Assembly (NCBI GenBank): GCA_001657395.1
Contig: LYSY01000005.1
Span: 186,001 to 250,000 of the forward strand
Length of the DNA stretch: 64,000 nt
Source of the DNA: Rhodospirillales bacterium BBD 1991-14
Lineage (GTDB): Bacteria; Pseudomonadota; Alphaproteobacteria; Kiloniellales; Kiloniellaceae
Reading direction: 5' to 3'
Every line of letters starts with the position of its first letter. Position 1 is the first letter of the stretch. Positions 45,020 to 54,477 of the stretch are shown here, piece after piece. A program made the position numbers and the translations under genes. A model generated the notes under the pieces. It was not told the DNA's origin, did not search any database, and saw only the letters and a program-made list of their open reading frames with translations.

Positions 45020-45297
45020 CGCCAGCGTAAACTCGGATACTAAGGGCAATGCTGCTTGGGACATTTCGGGACGATGCGCCAAACGAGTGAATTGGGCAAG
45101 GATTTCGGATGATTTAGAGCTGCCACGGGCGGCTCTCGCATACCACGGACTTTCGGCCAAGGTCGGCTTTGTCCGCACTGCCGACGTTCGCACGACCGGA
45201 CCGGTAGCCGCAGCTGGCCCTTCTCGGATGTCCCGAACCTGCGATGGAGGGTCCGCTGCCGGCTAAAAGCCGCCCAATGGCCTTTCGTGCGGTACCC

Positions 45298-47769
45298 TCA
45301 TCCGCGCACACGTTCGCTCTTGGGGTCGTAGAGCGGCTTGAGGCTTGCCAGGGCCGGGACGCGTTCGCCGGCCACCTCGATCTCGTAGCGCGAGCCGAGC
45401 ACGGCTTCGGCGTTTTCGGTCGTCTCGCAGGCGACGTAGCCGAGGCCGATGGCGGCGCCCAGGTGGTGGCCGTAGTTGCCCGAGGTCAGATAGCCGGCGA
45501 TGCGGCCGTCGCGCCAGATCGGCTCGTTGTGATAGAGCAGCGGCTCCGGGTCCTCCAGCTTGAACTGAAGCAGGCGCTTGGAGAGGCCGAGCTGCTTCTT
45601 GCGCAGCACCGCCTCGCGGCCCAGGAAGTCGCCGAAGCGCGACGCCGGCTTGTCCGGCTTCACGGCGAAGCCCAGGCCCGCCTCCAGCACGTGATCTTCA
45701 TCTGAGATATCGTGGCCGAAGTGGCGGAAGGCCTTTTCCATGCGGCAGGAGTCCAGCACGTGCATGCCGCAGAGCCGCAGAGCCTGCGGGTCCCCGGCGG
45801 CCAGGATGGTGTCGAAGACGTGGCGCGCCATGTCGACCGAGACATAGAGTTCCCAGCCCAGCTCGCCGACATAGGTGATGCGGTGGGCGCGGGCCAGGGC
45901 GGCGCCGATCTCGATCTCCTGCATCGTCGCGAAAGGAAAGGCCGTGTTGGAGAGGTCGGTGGCGGTGAGCGGTTGCAAGAGGTCGCGCGCCTTCGGCCCC
46001 ATGACGCAGAGCACGGCCTCGGCCGCCGTCACCTCGGTCGCGATGCAATGGGCCTCCTCGGGGATGTGGCGCTTCAGCCAGGTCAGGTCGCGCCGCCCGA
46101 CGGCAGCGCCGGTGATGACCAGAAAGGCGGTCTCCGACAGGCGCGTGACCGTCAGGTCCGCTTCGATGCCGCCGCGTCCGTTCAGCCACTGGGTGTAGAC
46201 GATCTTGCCCACCGGCACCGCCACGTCGTTGGCGCAGACCCGCTGCAGCACCGCCTCGGCATCGCGGCCCTCGACCCGGATCTTGGCGAAGGAGGACATG
46301 TCGAAAAGGCCGACGCCGTCCCGCACCGCGCGGTGCTCCTGCGCGGCGTAGTCGAACCAGTTCTGCCGCTTCCAGGAATAGCGGTAGTCCGCCGTCCCGC
46401 CGGCGGCTTTAGCGTCGGCGGGCAGGAACCAGTTGGCCCGCTCCCAGCCCGCCACCTCGCCGAAGCAGGCGCCGCGCTCGGCCAGGCGCTCGTGCAGCGG
46501 GCTGTGGCGTACGCCCCGCGCCGTGGCGAACTGGCGGTAGGGAAAATGGTCGGCGTAGAGCAGGCCAAGGCTCTCCTTGGCGCGCTCGTAGAGATAGGTG
46601 CGGTTGTTCTGGAAGGGCTGCATGCGGCGGATGTCGACATCCCAGAGGTCGAAGGGCGGCTCGCCCGCATCCATCCATTCCGCCAGCGCCTTGCCCGCCC
46701 CGCCGGCGGACTGGATGCCGACGGAGTTGAAACCGGCGGCGACGAAGAAGTTGCGCAGCTCCGGCGCCTCGCCCAGCAGATAGCGGTCGTCCGGCGTGAA
46801 GCTCTCCGGCCCGTTGAAGAAGGTGTGGATGCCCGCGGTCTCCAGGATCGGCAGGCGCGCGACGGCATCCTCCAGGATCGGCGCGAAGTGGTCGAAGTCT
46901 TCCGGCAACTGGTCGAAGCAGAAGTCCTCGGCGATGCCCTCCATGCCCCAGGGCTTGGCCAGCGGCTCGAAGGCGCCGAGCAGGATCTTGCCGGCGTCTT
47001 CCTTGTAGTAGGCGCATTCGTCGGGAATGCGCAGCACCGGCAGGTCGCGCGGCAGATCGGGGATGTTCTCGGTGACGATGTAGAAGTGCTCGCAGGCCTG
47101 CAGCGGCACGTCGACCCCGGCCAGCCGGCCGACTTCGCGCCCCCACATGCCGGCGCAGTTCACCACCACCTCGGCCTCGATGCGGCCCTTGTCGGTGACG
47201 ACGCCGGTGACGCGCCCGCCCGCCTGTTCGATGGCGGTCACTTTGGTCTGTTCGAAGACCTTCACGCCCTTCTGCCGTGCACCCTTGGCCAGCGCGAGGG
47301 CGATGTTGGCCGGGTCCGCCTGGCCGTCCTTGGGCAGGAAGACGCCGCCGGTGACGCCCTCCAGGGAGAGCAGCGGATAGGCCGCATTCACTTCGTTCGG
47401 CGTCAGGACCTCGACCTCCAGGCCGAAGGTCTTGGCCATGGAGGCGCCGCGCTTCAGTTCCTCCAGGCGCTCCCCGGTGAGCGCGACGGAGAGCGAGCCG
47501 TTCTGCTTGAAGCCGGTGGCCACGCCGGTCTCCGCCTCCAGGGTGCCATAAAGCTCGGCCGAATACTTGGCGAGCTGGGTCATGTTCAGGGTGGCGCGGA
47601 GCTGGCCGATCAACCCGGCGGCATGCCAGGTGGTGCCGCAGGTCAGCTGCTTGCGCTCCAGCAGCACCACGTCCTGCCAGCCGAGCTTGGCCAGGTGATA
47701 GGCGACGGAACAGCCGATGACGCCGCCGCCGATGATGACCGCGCGGGCCTTTGTGGGAAGCTCGCTCAT
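45298..47769 (-). CDS. Dimethylglycine/sarcosine dehydrogenase-like flavoprotein (FAD + GcvT), paralogue 2
   Basis: An 823-residue cytosolic enzyme. The N-terminal DAO-type FAD domain has GGGVIGCSVAYHLAKLG (residues about 14-30) and LTCGTTWHAAGL, whose His is the covalent-FAD position in mammalian DMGDH. An FAO-type linker follows, then a C-terminal GcvT folate-binding aminomethyltransferase domain (about 430-820, with YVGELGWELYVSVD and a late YDPKSERVRG). Such enzymes demethylate N-methylated amino acids and pass the one-carbon unit to tetrahydrofolate. GGGAGAGG precedes the ATG at 47769. It follows its paralogue after 22 bp. The actual substrate (dimethylglycine, sarcosine or another betaine-derived amine) is not determined. 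Confidence 0.9.
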   Translation of the reverse strand: MSELPTKARAVIIGGGVIGCSVAYHLAKLGWQDVVLLERKQLTCGTTWHAAGLIGQLRATLNMTQLAKYSAELYGTLEAETGVATGFKQNGSLSVALTGERLEELKRGASMAKTFGLEVEVLTPNEVNAAYPLLSLEGVTGGVFLPKDGQADPANIALALAKGARQKGVKVFEQTKVTAIEQAGGRVTGVVTDKGRIEAEVVVNCAGMWGREVGRLAGVDVPLQACEHFYIVTENIPDLPRDLPVLRIPDECAYYKEDAGKILLGAFEPLAKPWGMEGIAEDFCFDQLPEDFDHFAPILEDAVARLPILETAGIHTFFNGPESFTPDDRYLLGEAPELRNFFVAAGFNSVGIQSAGGAGKALAEWMDAGEPPFDLWDVDIRRMQPFQNNRTYLYERAKESLGLLYADHFPYRQFATARGVRHSPLHERLAERGACFGEVAGWERANWFLPADAKAAGGTADYRYSWKRQNWFDYAAQEHRAVRDGVGLFDMSSFAKIRVEGRDAEAVLQRVCANDVAVPVGKIVYTQWLNGRGGIEADLTVTRLSETAFLVITGAAVGRRDLTWLKRHIPEEAHCIATEVTAAEAVLCVMGPKARDLLQPLTATDLSNTAFPFATMQEIEIGAALARAHRITYVGELGWELYVSVDMARHVFDTILAAGDPQALRLCGMHVLDSCRMEKAFRHFGHDISDEDHVLEAGLGFAVKPDKPASRFGDFLGREAVLRKKQLGLSKRLLQFKLEDPEPLLYHNEPIWRDGRIAGYLTSGNYGHHLGAAIGLGYVACETTENAEAVLGSRYEIEVAGERVPALASLKPLYDPKSERVRG

Positions 47770-47791
47770 GGTCCCTCTCCCGATTTCCTGG

Positions 47792-50221
47792 TCAGGCCCG
47801 CAGGCGTTCGTTCTTGGGGTCGAAGAGCGGCGAGGTGCCGACCCGCGCCGGGCAGCGCTCGCCGTAGATCTCCACCTCCAGGGCCTCACCTTCCGTGGCC
47901 AGGTCCGTCTGCACATAGGCCAGCGCGATGGATTTCTCGATGCGGTGGCCGTAACCGCCCGAGGTGACCAGGCCGACCCGGCGCTCGCCCTTCCAGACCG
48001 TGGCGCAGAAGGGCGCGTCGGCATCCTTTGCCTCCACCAGCAACGGCACGAAGCGCTCGCGGGGGCCGGCCTGCTTTTCCTTCAGCAGCGCCTCGCGGCC
48101 GACGAACTGCGCCTTGTCCAGCTTCACGAAGCGGTCCAGGGCGCCCATCAGCGGCGAATACTCGCTGGCGAGGTCCTGCTTCCAGGCCATGTAGCCCTTC
48201 TCCAGGCGCAGGGAGTCCATGGCGTACATGCCGAAATCGCGGATGCCGTGCGCCTCGCCCGCCTGCCACAGCAGGTCGTAGACCGGCGCCACGGTCTCGA
48301 TGGGCAGGTGCAGCTCCCAGCCCAGCTCGCCGACGTAGTTCACGCGGATGGCAAAACCCCGCGCCTGGGCGACTTCGATGGGCTGCACCGAAAGCCAGGG
48401 AAAGGCGCCGTTGGAAAGATCGCTCTCCGTCACCGGCCCCAGCACATCGCGCGCCCGGGGACCCGCCAGCACCAGGGTGCTCCAGCGGCTGGTGATGTTT
48501 TCCAGGGTGAAGGCGGCATCGGCCGGACGGTGGCTCCTCAGCCAGTCCTCGTCGTGCCACTCCCCCGCCGCCGCGGAGATCAGCCAGAAGTGGTCTTCGC
48601 CCAGGCGGGTCAGGGTCATCTCGGTGACCACCCCGCCCCGCGGTGAGCAGAAGTAGCCGAGGGAGATGCGCCCGACCTTGGGCAGGGCCCCGGCCACCAA
48701 CCCATCGAGCCAGTCTGCCGTGCCCGGCCCCTTCACCTCGAAGCGCGCGAAACCCGGCAGGTCGAGGATGCCGACCGCCTCGGCCACCGCCTTGCTCTCG
48801 GCAGCGACAGCGGGATACCAGTTGCCCTCCCGCGCCAGGGTCAGGTCGGCCTCGGGCTGCGCCCCGGCTTCCGCGAACCAGACGGCGCGCTCCCAGCCAC
48901 CGCGGGCGCCGAAGACCGCGCCCTTTGCTTTGAGCCGCTCATACAGCGGCGAGACCTTGGCCGGACGGCCGGCGGGGCGTTCTTCGTGCGGGAAGTGTAT
49001 GGCGTATTCGTGCTGGTAGAACTCGACCGCCTTGTCGACCACGTAACGCTTGGTGGCGAAGTCGGTGTAGCGGCGCGGGTCGATGACCCAGAGGTCCCAC
49101 TCCGGCTCGCCCTCCACGATCCATTCCGCCATGGTCTTGCCGGCGCCGCCGGACTGGGCGATGCCGAAGGAGAAGACGCAGGCCTCGTAGAAGTTGGTGA
49201 GGCCCGGCGCCGGGCCGACCAGCGGGTTGCCGTCCGGCGTATAGGGGATCGGCCCGTTGATCACCCGCTGCACGCCGCCGCTGGCGAGCATCGGCACCCG
49301 CGCGCAGGCCTGCTCGATGTACCATTCCAGCCGGTCCAGGTCGTCCGGGTAGAGCTGGAAGGAGAAGTCATCGGGCATGCCGTCCAGCCAGTGGGGTGTC
49401 GCCTGCCACTCGTAGGGACCCAGGATCAGACCCTTGCCTTCCTGGCGCAGGTAGTAGCTGTCGTCCGGGTCGCGCAGCAGCGGGACCTTGTGGTCGAGCG
49501 CCGCCAGCTCCGGGATCTCCTCGGTCACCAGATACTGATGCGACATCGCCACGGTGGGCACGTCGCGGCCCACCATGCGGCCGATCTCCGCGGCACGGTA
49601 GCCGGCGGCATTCACCACCTTCTCGGCAATGATGGTGCCCTTCTCGCTCTCCACTTTCCACTCGCCCGACGGCAGTTGCGAGAGCCCGGTGACGGCGCAG
49701 AAGCGGACCACCTTGGCGCCCAGGTCGCGGGCGCCCTTGGCATAGGCCTGGGTGAGCTGCGCCGGGTCGATGTCGCCGTCCATGGGGTCCCAGAGCCCGC
49801 CCTTCAGGTCGTGCAGTTCCAGGAAGGGGTAGCGGTCCTTCACCTCGTTCACCCCCAGCACCTCGTACTCCATGCCCTGATAGCCGGCCATGGAGGCGAC
49901 GTGGCGGAACTCCGCCATGCGGGCGTCGGACTGAGCAATGCGGATCGAGCCGGTGCGGTGGTAGTTCATGGGGTAGTCGACGTCGTCGGCCAGACGGTCG
50001 AAGAGCTCCGCCGAGTAACGCTGCAGCTTCATCATGTTCCAGCTGCCCGAGAAGGTCGGGCAGTTGCCCGCTGCGTGCCAGGTGGAGCCGGAGGTCAGCT
50101 CGTTCTTCTCCAGCAGCACCGCATCGCTGCAGCCCATCTTGGCCAGATGATAGAGCGTCGAGGCCCCGACGGCGCCGCCCCCGATGATGACGACCCTGGC
50201 ATGGCTGGGCAGATCTGACAT
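47792..50221 (-). CDS. Dimethylglycine/sarcosine dehydrogenase-like flavoprotein (FAD + GcvT), paralogue 1
   Basis: An 809-residue enzyme with the same layout as its neighbour: FAD loop GGGAVGASTLYHLAKMG, covalent-flavin-type LTSGSTWHAAGN, central linker, then GcvT N- and C-terminal domains (NYVGELGWELHLPIE, late LFDPKNERLRA). The catalytic domains differ enough from paralogue 2 (GNCPTFSGSWNMM in place of GLIGQLRATLNMT) to suggest successive demethylation of different substrates or a heteromeric enzyme. GGGAGAGAG precedes the ATG at 50221. It is first structural gene after the XRE-cupin regulator, in the same direction. Confidence 0.9.
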   Translation of the reverse strand: MSDLPSHARVVIIGGGAVGASTLYHLAKMGCSDAVLLEKNELTSGSTWHAAGNCPTFSGSWNMMKLQRYSAELFDRLADDVDYPMNYHRTGSIRIAQSDARMAEFRHVASMAGYQGMEYEVLGVNEVKDRYPFLELHDLKGGLWDPMDGDIDPAQLTQAYAKGARDLGAKVVRFCAVTGLSQLPSGEWKVESEKGTIIAEKVVNAAGYRAAEIGRMVGRDVPTVAMSHQYLVTEEIPELAALDHKVPLLRDPDDSYYLRQEGKGLILGPYEWQATPHWLDGMPDDFSFQLYPDDLDRLEWYIEQACARVPMLASGGVQRVINGPIPYTPDGNPLVGPAPGLTNFYEACVFSFGIAQSGGAGKTMAEWIVEGEPEWDLWVIDPRRYTDFATKRYVVDKAVEFYQHEYAIHFPHEERPAGRPAKVSPLYERLKAKGAVFGARGGWERAVWFAEAGAQPEADLTLAREGNWYPAVAAESKAVAEAVGILDLPGFARFEVKGPGTADWLDGLVAGALPKVGRISLGYFCSPRGGVVTEMTLTRLGEDHFWLISAAAGEWHDEDWLRSHRPADAAFTLENITSRWSTLVLAGPRARDVLGPVTESDLSNGAFPWLSVQPIEVAQARGFAIRVNYVGELGWELHLPIETVAPVYDLLWQAGEAHGIRDFGMYAMDSLRLEKGYMAWKQDLASEYSPLMGALDRFVKLDKAQFVGREALLKEKQAGPRERFVPLLVEAKDADAPFCATVWKGERRVGLVTSGGYGHRIEKSIALAYVQTDLATEGEALEVEIYGERCPARVGTSPLFDPKNERLRA

Positions 50222-50275
50222 GACTCTCTCCCGTTCGAACGACCGCTTCCAAGACAACTCAAAAAAAGTGGCGGC

Positions 50276-50893
50276 TCAATAGATTGGCGGCGCGATCACC
50301 CAGATCACCTCGGCGCGCACCCGCCCGGGGTTGCGCCAGCGAAAGGGTTCGCGTTCGATGCGAAAGCTGTCTCCGGCCTTCAGGCGGAACTGCCGCCCGC
50401 CGATCCAGAGATCCAATGCGCCGGAGACGACATAGCCCGTCTCCTCCGTATCGCGCAGGGCCGGCTCCTTCAGTTCGGCGCCGGGCTCGAAAAGACTGCG
50501 GATCACTTCGAAGGCACCGCCCAGGTCCGGCGACAGCAGCTCTTCGGTAAGGCCGTCGGCCGCCAGTCCCAGCGGGCGCCGGGCGCTGGACCGTACGACG
50601 ATGCCGCGCTCCTCCGGCGGCACGCCCTCGTGCACGAAAAACCACGACAGCGGCGCGCCCAGCGCGCCGGCCAGCCGCCGCAGGTCGCTGATGGAAAGCT
50701 CCGAGAGCCCCCGTTCCACCTGGCTCAGGTAGCCCACCGAGCGGCCGACTTCGGCTGCAAGGTCGGCAAGCGTCAGCCCGCGGGACTTGCGCAGGGCCCG
50801 CAGGTCCCGACCGACGCCGGAGGCAAGCGCGCCGGTCAGGGTTTCTGCACCCTGCGCGTCCAAGACGTTCTGCTGGCCGTTGCCCTGGCTCAC
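50276..50893 (-). CDS. XRE-family regulator with cupin domain
   Basis: A 205-residue regulator. The N-terminal helix-turn-helix is LRALRKSRGLTLADLAAEVG with SVGYLSQVERGLSELSIS. The C-terminal cupin_2 barrel has EPALRDTEETGYVVSGALDL and LKAGDSFRIEREPFRWRNPG. Such regulators commonly control methylamine, betaine or amino-acid catabolic genes and sense the substrate through the cupin. A GTG at 50893 with AGGAG eight bases upstream is chosen; ATG 50968 is an in-frame alternative without a ribosome-binding site. It sits between the flavoprotein genes (same strand) and the divergent xylX-like gene, so it may control both units. Confidence 0.9.
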   Translation of the reverse strand: MSQGNGQQNVLDAQGAETLTGALASGVGRDLRALRKSRGLTLADLAAEVGRSVGYLSQVERGLSELSISDLRRLAGALGAPLSWFFVHEGVPPEERGIVVRSSARRPLGLAADGLTEELLSPDLGGAFEVIRSLFEPGAELKEPALRDTEETGYVVSGALDLWIGGRQFRLKAGDSFRIEREPFRWRNPGRVRAEVIWVIAPPIY

Positions 50894-51127
50894 TCTGCCC
50901 GCTCCTGATTGAAGGTCCTGCAGGTGAGCCTGCCTTTCCCGTGGTGAAATTTCCAGAGATTTTTTCATCCGGGCAGACGGGGCCGAAGCCCTGACACCGC
51001 CACTGCAGGACAAAGGTTCAAACTGCCCGGCGAAGGCTCTAAAGTGCCGGTCTCCTCACGGCGCCCCGCTTCAAGAGCGCCGGTTCCAAAGATGCTTTCA
51101 GCGAGACCTGCCAGCGAGACCTACCCG

Positions 51128-52315
51128 ATGGACCTTTCCGCCGACTTCATCCTGCCCGACGACAAGACCTCAGGCCTGCTGATCGGCAGGGCCTGGCTGC
51201 CCGGCACGCCGGCCGGGCCGAGCCCGGTGGTGCTGGCGGATGACGTGGTGCACGACCTCTCTGCGCTCGCGCCCACCGTCTCGGCGTTGCTCGACCTGGA
51301 GGAGATGACCGAACGCATCCGCGCCGCGCTTCATGGCGGCAAGCTGACGGCCATCGGCGAGCTTGAAGCCATCCTGTCGAACTCCGCCTGGGATGCGCGG
51401 CGGGAGGGGGTCGCCTATTTCCTCGCCCCCTGCGACCTGCAGGCCCTGCGCGCCAGCGGCGTGACCTTCGTCGACTCGATGCTGGAGCGGGTGATCGAGG
51501 AACAGGCCAAGGGCGACCCTGCCCAGGCCGAGGCGATCCGCGAAAGCCTGGCTGCGGAGATCGGCACCCAGCTCGCCAGCCTGAAGCCGGGTTCGCCGGA
51601 GGCCGCGAAGCTGAAGGAGAGCCTCATCGAGCGCGGCCAGTGGTCCCAGTATCTGGAGGTCGGCATCGGCCCGGACGCGGAGATCTTCACCAAGTCCCAG
51701 CCCATGTCCGCCGTCGGCCCGGGCGCCGAGATCGGCATTCTCGCATCCTCCGTCTGGAACAACCCGGAGCCGGAGGTGGCCGTGGTGGCGAACGGGCGTG
51801 GAGAGATCGTCGGTGCGACGCTCGGCAACGACGTCAACCTGCGCGACGTGGAGGGGCGCTCCGCCCTGCTGCTGGGCCGCGCCAAGGACAACAACGCCTC
51901 CTGCGCGCTGGGGCCCTTCATCCGCCTGCTGGACGAGAGCTTCGACATGGCCGCCCTCGCCCGGACCGCCATCGAAGTGGAGGTGAGCGGCGAAGACGGA
52001 TTCACCATCGCCGACACCTATCCGCTCTCCGCCATCAGCCGCAGCCCCGAGGAACTGGTTAGACAGGCTTTCAACGCCGACCACCAATACCCTGACGGGC
52101 TTGTGCTTTTTCTCGGCACCATGTTCGCGCCGATCCAGGACCGGGAAGTGCCCGGCGAAGGCTTCACCCACAAGCTTGGCGACATCGTCACCATCCGCTC
52201 CAAGGAGCTGGGAGCACTGGTCAACCGGGTAAACCACTGCGACAAGATCGCCCCCTGGACCTTCGGCAGCCTCGCGCTGATGCGCAACCTGGCCCAGCGC
52301 GGACTGTTAACCTGA
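51128..52315 (+). CDS. xylX: FAH-family 2-keto-3-deoxypentonate dehydratase, XylX-like
   Basis: A 395-residue fumarylacetoacetate-hydrolase-fold enzyme very like Caulobacter XylX. XylX dehydrates 2-keto-3-deoxy-D-xylonate to 2-oxoglutarate semialdehyde in the Weimberg pathway. Shared blocks are ASGVTFVDSMLERVIEEQAK, WSQYLEVGIGPDAEIFTKSQ, VWNNPEPEV, GNDVNLRDVEGRSALLLGRA and QYPDGLVLFLGTMFAPIQDR. The Glu/Asp metal ligands of the FAH family fall in the NPEPE and later NDVNLRD motifs. The gene immediately downstream encodes the next enzyme. The pentonate stereochemistry (xylonate or arabonate) cannot be told from sequence. The start region lacks a strong ribosome-binding site. Confidence 0.9.
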   Translation: MDLSADFILPDDKTSGLLIGRAWLPGTPAGPSPVVLADDVVHDLSALAPTVSALLDLEEMTERIRAALHGGKLTAIGELEAILSNSAWDARREGVAYFLAPCDLQALRASGVTFVDSMLERVIEEQAKGDPAQAEAIRESLAAEIGTQLASLKPGSPEAAKLKESLIERGQWSQYLEVGIGPDAEIFTKSQPMSAVGPGAEIGILASSVWNNPEPEVAVVANGRGEIVGATLGNDVNLRDVEGRSALLLGRAKDNNASCALGPFIRLLDESFDMAALARTAIEVEVSGEDGFTIADTYPLSAISRSPEELVRQAFNADHQYPDGLVLFLGTMFAPIQDREVPGEGFTHKLGDIVTIRSKELGALVNRVNHCDKIAPWTFGSLALMRNLAQRGLLT

Positions 52316-52390
52316 TGTGAGAGTCACAGGCTCCACAGCTCTGAAAAGACGTTATTTTCTGGCAACCCCATCCTTTCAGGAGATCGCATC

Positions 52391-53824
52391 GTGCAGAACA
52401 ACCTGATCGCCGGGTCCTGGGTCGAAGGCCCGGACGCGGTCGACAACATCAATCCCTCCGACCTGAACGACGTGATCGACAGCTACGCCCGCGCCGATGC
52501 CGGCCAAGTGAACGACGCCGTCGCCGCCGCCAAGGCGGCCTTCCCCGCTTGGTCGACCGGCTCCATCCAGGCCCGCGCCGGCATGCTGGCCGCGGTGGCC
52601 GCGGAGATCATGGCCCGCAAAGAGGAACTGGGCGAGCTGCTGGCCCGCGAGGAAGGCAAGACCAAACCGGAAGGCATCGGCGAGGTGATGCGCGCCGGGC
52701 AGATTTTCGACTTCTTTGCCGGCGAAGTCGTGCGCCAGAGCGGCGAGAAGATCGCCTCGGTGCGCCCGGGCATCGACGTGGAGATCACGCGGGAGCCGCT
52801 GGGCGTCGTCGGCCTGATCACGCCCTGGAACTTCCCCATCGCCATCCCGGCTTGGAAGATCGCCCCGGCACTGGCCTACGGCAACTGCGTGGTCATCAAA
52901 CCGGCGGAGATCGCCCCGGCGTCAGCCCATGCGCTGGCCGAGATCATCCAGCGCGCAGGCGTGCCGGAAGGTGTCTTCAACCTCGCCATGGGCAAGGGCT
53001 CGGTGGTCGGCGAGGCCCTGGTGAACCATCCGGACGTCGCCGCCATCTCCTTCACCGGCTCGGTGGAGACCGGCAAGCGCATCGCCTCCAACTGCGCCGC
53101 ACGCCTCGCCAAGGTGCAGCTGGAGATGGGCGGCAAGAACCCCCTGGTGGTGCTGGACGACGCCGATCTTGGCACCGCGGTGGACTGCGCCCTCAACGGC
53201 GCCTTCTTCTCGACCGGCCAGCGCTGCACCGCCTCCTCGCGCCTGGTGGTGCAGAAGGGCATCCACAACGCCTTCGTCGACGCCCTGGTGGAGAAGATGC
53301 AGGCGCTGAAAGTGGACAACGCCCTGCTGGAAGGAACCCAGATGGGCCCGGTGGTCGACCAGTCCCAACTCGACCAGGATCTGAAGTATCTCGACATCGG
53401 CCGCGACGAGGGTGCGAAGCTGGCCTGGGGCGGCGAGCGCCTCAACCGCGCGACCCAGGGCTTCTACTTGCAGCCGGCGCTCTTCACCGAGACCGACAAT
53501 GCCATGCGCATCAATCAGGAGGAAATCTTCGGCCCCATCGCCTCGGTCATCGCCGTCGACGACTACGACCAGGCCTTGTACGTGGCCAACGACACCGCCT
53601 TCGGCCTGTCATCGGGGATCTGCACCGCCAGCCTGAAGCACGCCAGCCACTTCAAGCGCCATGCCCAGGCCGGCATGGTGATGGTGAATCTGCCAACGGC
53701 GGGCGTCGACTATCACGTCCCCTTCGGCGGGCGCAAAGGATCAAGCTACGGCTCGCGCGAGCAGGGCCGCTACGCCGCGGAGTTCTACACCACGGTGAAG
53801 ACCGGCTACACGCTGCCCGTCTAG
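52391..53824 (+). CDS. 2-oxoglutarate semialdehyde dehydrogenase (XylA/KGSADH-like)
   Basis: A 477-residue aldehyde dehydrogenase that would oxidise 2-oxoglutarate semialdehyde to 2-oxoglutarate with NAD(P). ALDH hallmarks are ITPWNFPIAIPAWKIAPALA, the oxyanion and general-base region QLEMGGKNPLVV with its Glu, and FFSTGQRCTASSR with the catalytic Cys. The C-terminal DYHVPFGGRKGSSYGSREQG is typical of the Caulobacter XylA-like KGSADH group. Translation starts at GTG 52391 behind AGGAGA. The 75-bp spacing from xylX and shared pathway logic indicate an operon. The same enzyme activity would also serve hydroxyproline degradation. Confidence 0.92.
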   Translation: MQNNLIAGSWVEGPDAVDNINPSDLNDVIDSYARADAGQVNDAVAAAKAAFPAWSTGSIQARAGMLAAVAAEIMARKEELGELLAREEGKTKPEGIGEVMRAGQIFDFFAGEVVRQSGEKIASVRPGIDVEITREPLGVVGLITPWNFPIAIPAWKIAPALAYGNCVVIKPAEIAPASAHALAEIIQRAGVPEGVFNLAMGKGSVVGEALVNHPDVAAISFTGSVETGKRIASNCAARLAKVQLEMGGKNPLVVLDDADLGTAVDCALNGAFFSTGQRCTASSRLVVQKGIHNAFVDALVEKMQALKVDNALLEGTQMGPVVDQSQLDQDLKYLDIGRDEGAKLAWGGERLNRATQGFYLQPALFTETDNAMRINQEEIFGPIASVIAVDDYDQALYVANDTAFGLSSGICTASLKHASHFKRHAQAGMVMVNLPTAGVDYHVPFGGRKGSSYGSREQGRYAAEFYTTVKTGYTLPV

Positions 53825-53908
53825 AGAGCGGAGGGAAACAACCGGGCGGCGGCTTGGCGCAGCCGGTGGATTGGCTCTATGCTGGTCGTCAGCCGCGCTT
53901 GAGACCTG

Positions 53909-54445
53909 ATGCCCGTGACACTGGACCCACGGCAGCAAGAGATCTACGACGCCTGGTGCCGCGAACAGGCGGCCCTCGGCGCCGTGCCGCCGCGCGCGGC
54001 CTTCGACCCCGTCGCCTTTCCCCGCGCGCTGTCCACGCTGGTGCTGGTGGAGCGGATCGAAGAGGACGCGCTCTGTTTCCGGCTGGTGGGCACCGACATG
54101 GTAGAGGCCTGGGGCGGCGACTTCACGGGCCAGCGCCTGGATGAGATCATGGAGGGCGAGTATCACGGCTTCATCCGCGGGCTCTTCGACGAGTGCATCG
54201 CGCGCCGCGGCCCGATCTTCTCCCACAGCCGCTTTCAGTGGGACAAGGGGCGCGCCCTCGACACCCGCCGCCTGATGCTGCCCTTTCGCCGCGATGCGCA
54301 GTCGGATGACATCGCCTTCATCCTGGTCAGCCAGGTCTTCGACCATGGCAAGCAGGGTCCGCCTCAGCCCATCGTGCAGGCCGGCAAGACCTTCGAGATC
54401 ATCGAGCTGCAGCGCGAACACCTCTCGGAGAGCCCACCCGGCTAA
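53909..54445 (+). CDS. PAS_5 domain protein
   Basis: A 178-residue protein consisting of a PAS_5-type sensor domain common in Rhodospirillales. Recognisable blocks are YDAWCREQAALGAVPPRAAF, ALSTLVLVERIEEDALCFRL, VGTDMVEAWGGDFTGQRLDE and RRLMLPFRRDAQSDDIAFIL. No output domain is attached, so it may act through another protein. It follows the KGSADH gene by 84 bp and precedes the DUF427 gene by 32 bp, all on the plus strand. Confidence 0.87.
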   Translation: MPVTLDPRQQEIYDAWCREQAALGAVPPRAAFDPVAFPRALSTLVLVERIEEDALCFRLVGTDMVEAWGGDFTGQRLDEIMEGEYHGFIRGLFDECIARRGPIFSHSRFQWDKGRALDTRRLMLPFRRDAQSDDIAFILVSQVFDHGKQGPPQPIVQAGKTFEIIELQREHLSESPPG

Positions 54446-54477
54446 CGCAATTTCCGGCTCAAAACAGGAGATCCCTC

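Noticed and set aside
45116-45136. 9-bp stem hairpin upstream of the EamA gene as a terminator
   Set aside because: One wobble pair, no U-run on either strand and no gene ends at this point.
45712-47967. 751-residue plus-strand ORF opposite the DMGDH-like gene
   Set aside because: Shadow of a conserved FAD/GcvT enzyme.
52549-54144. 531-residue plus-strand ORF in another frame of the aldehyde dehydrogenase
   Set aside because: Arg-rich out-of-frame reading across the ALDH gene and into the PAS gene; no domain.
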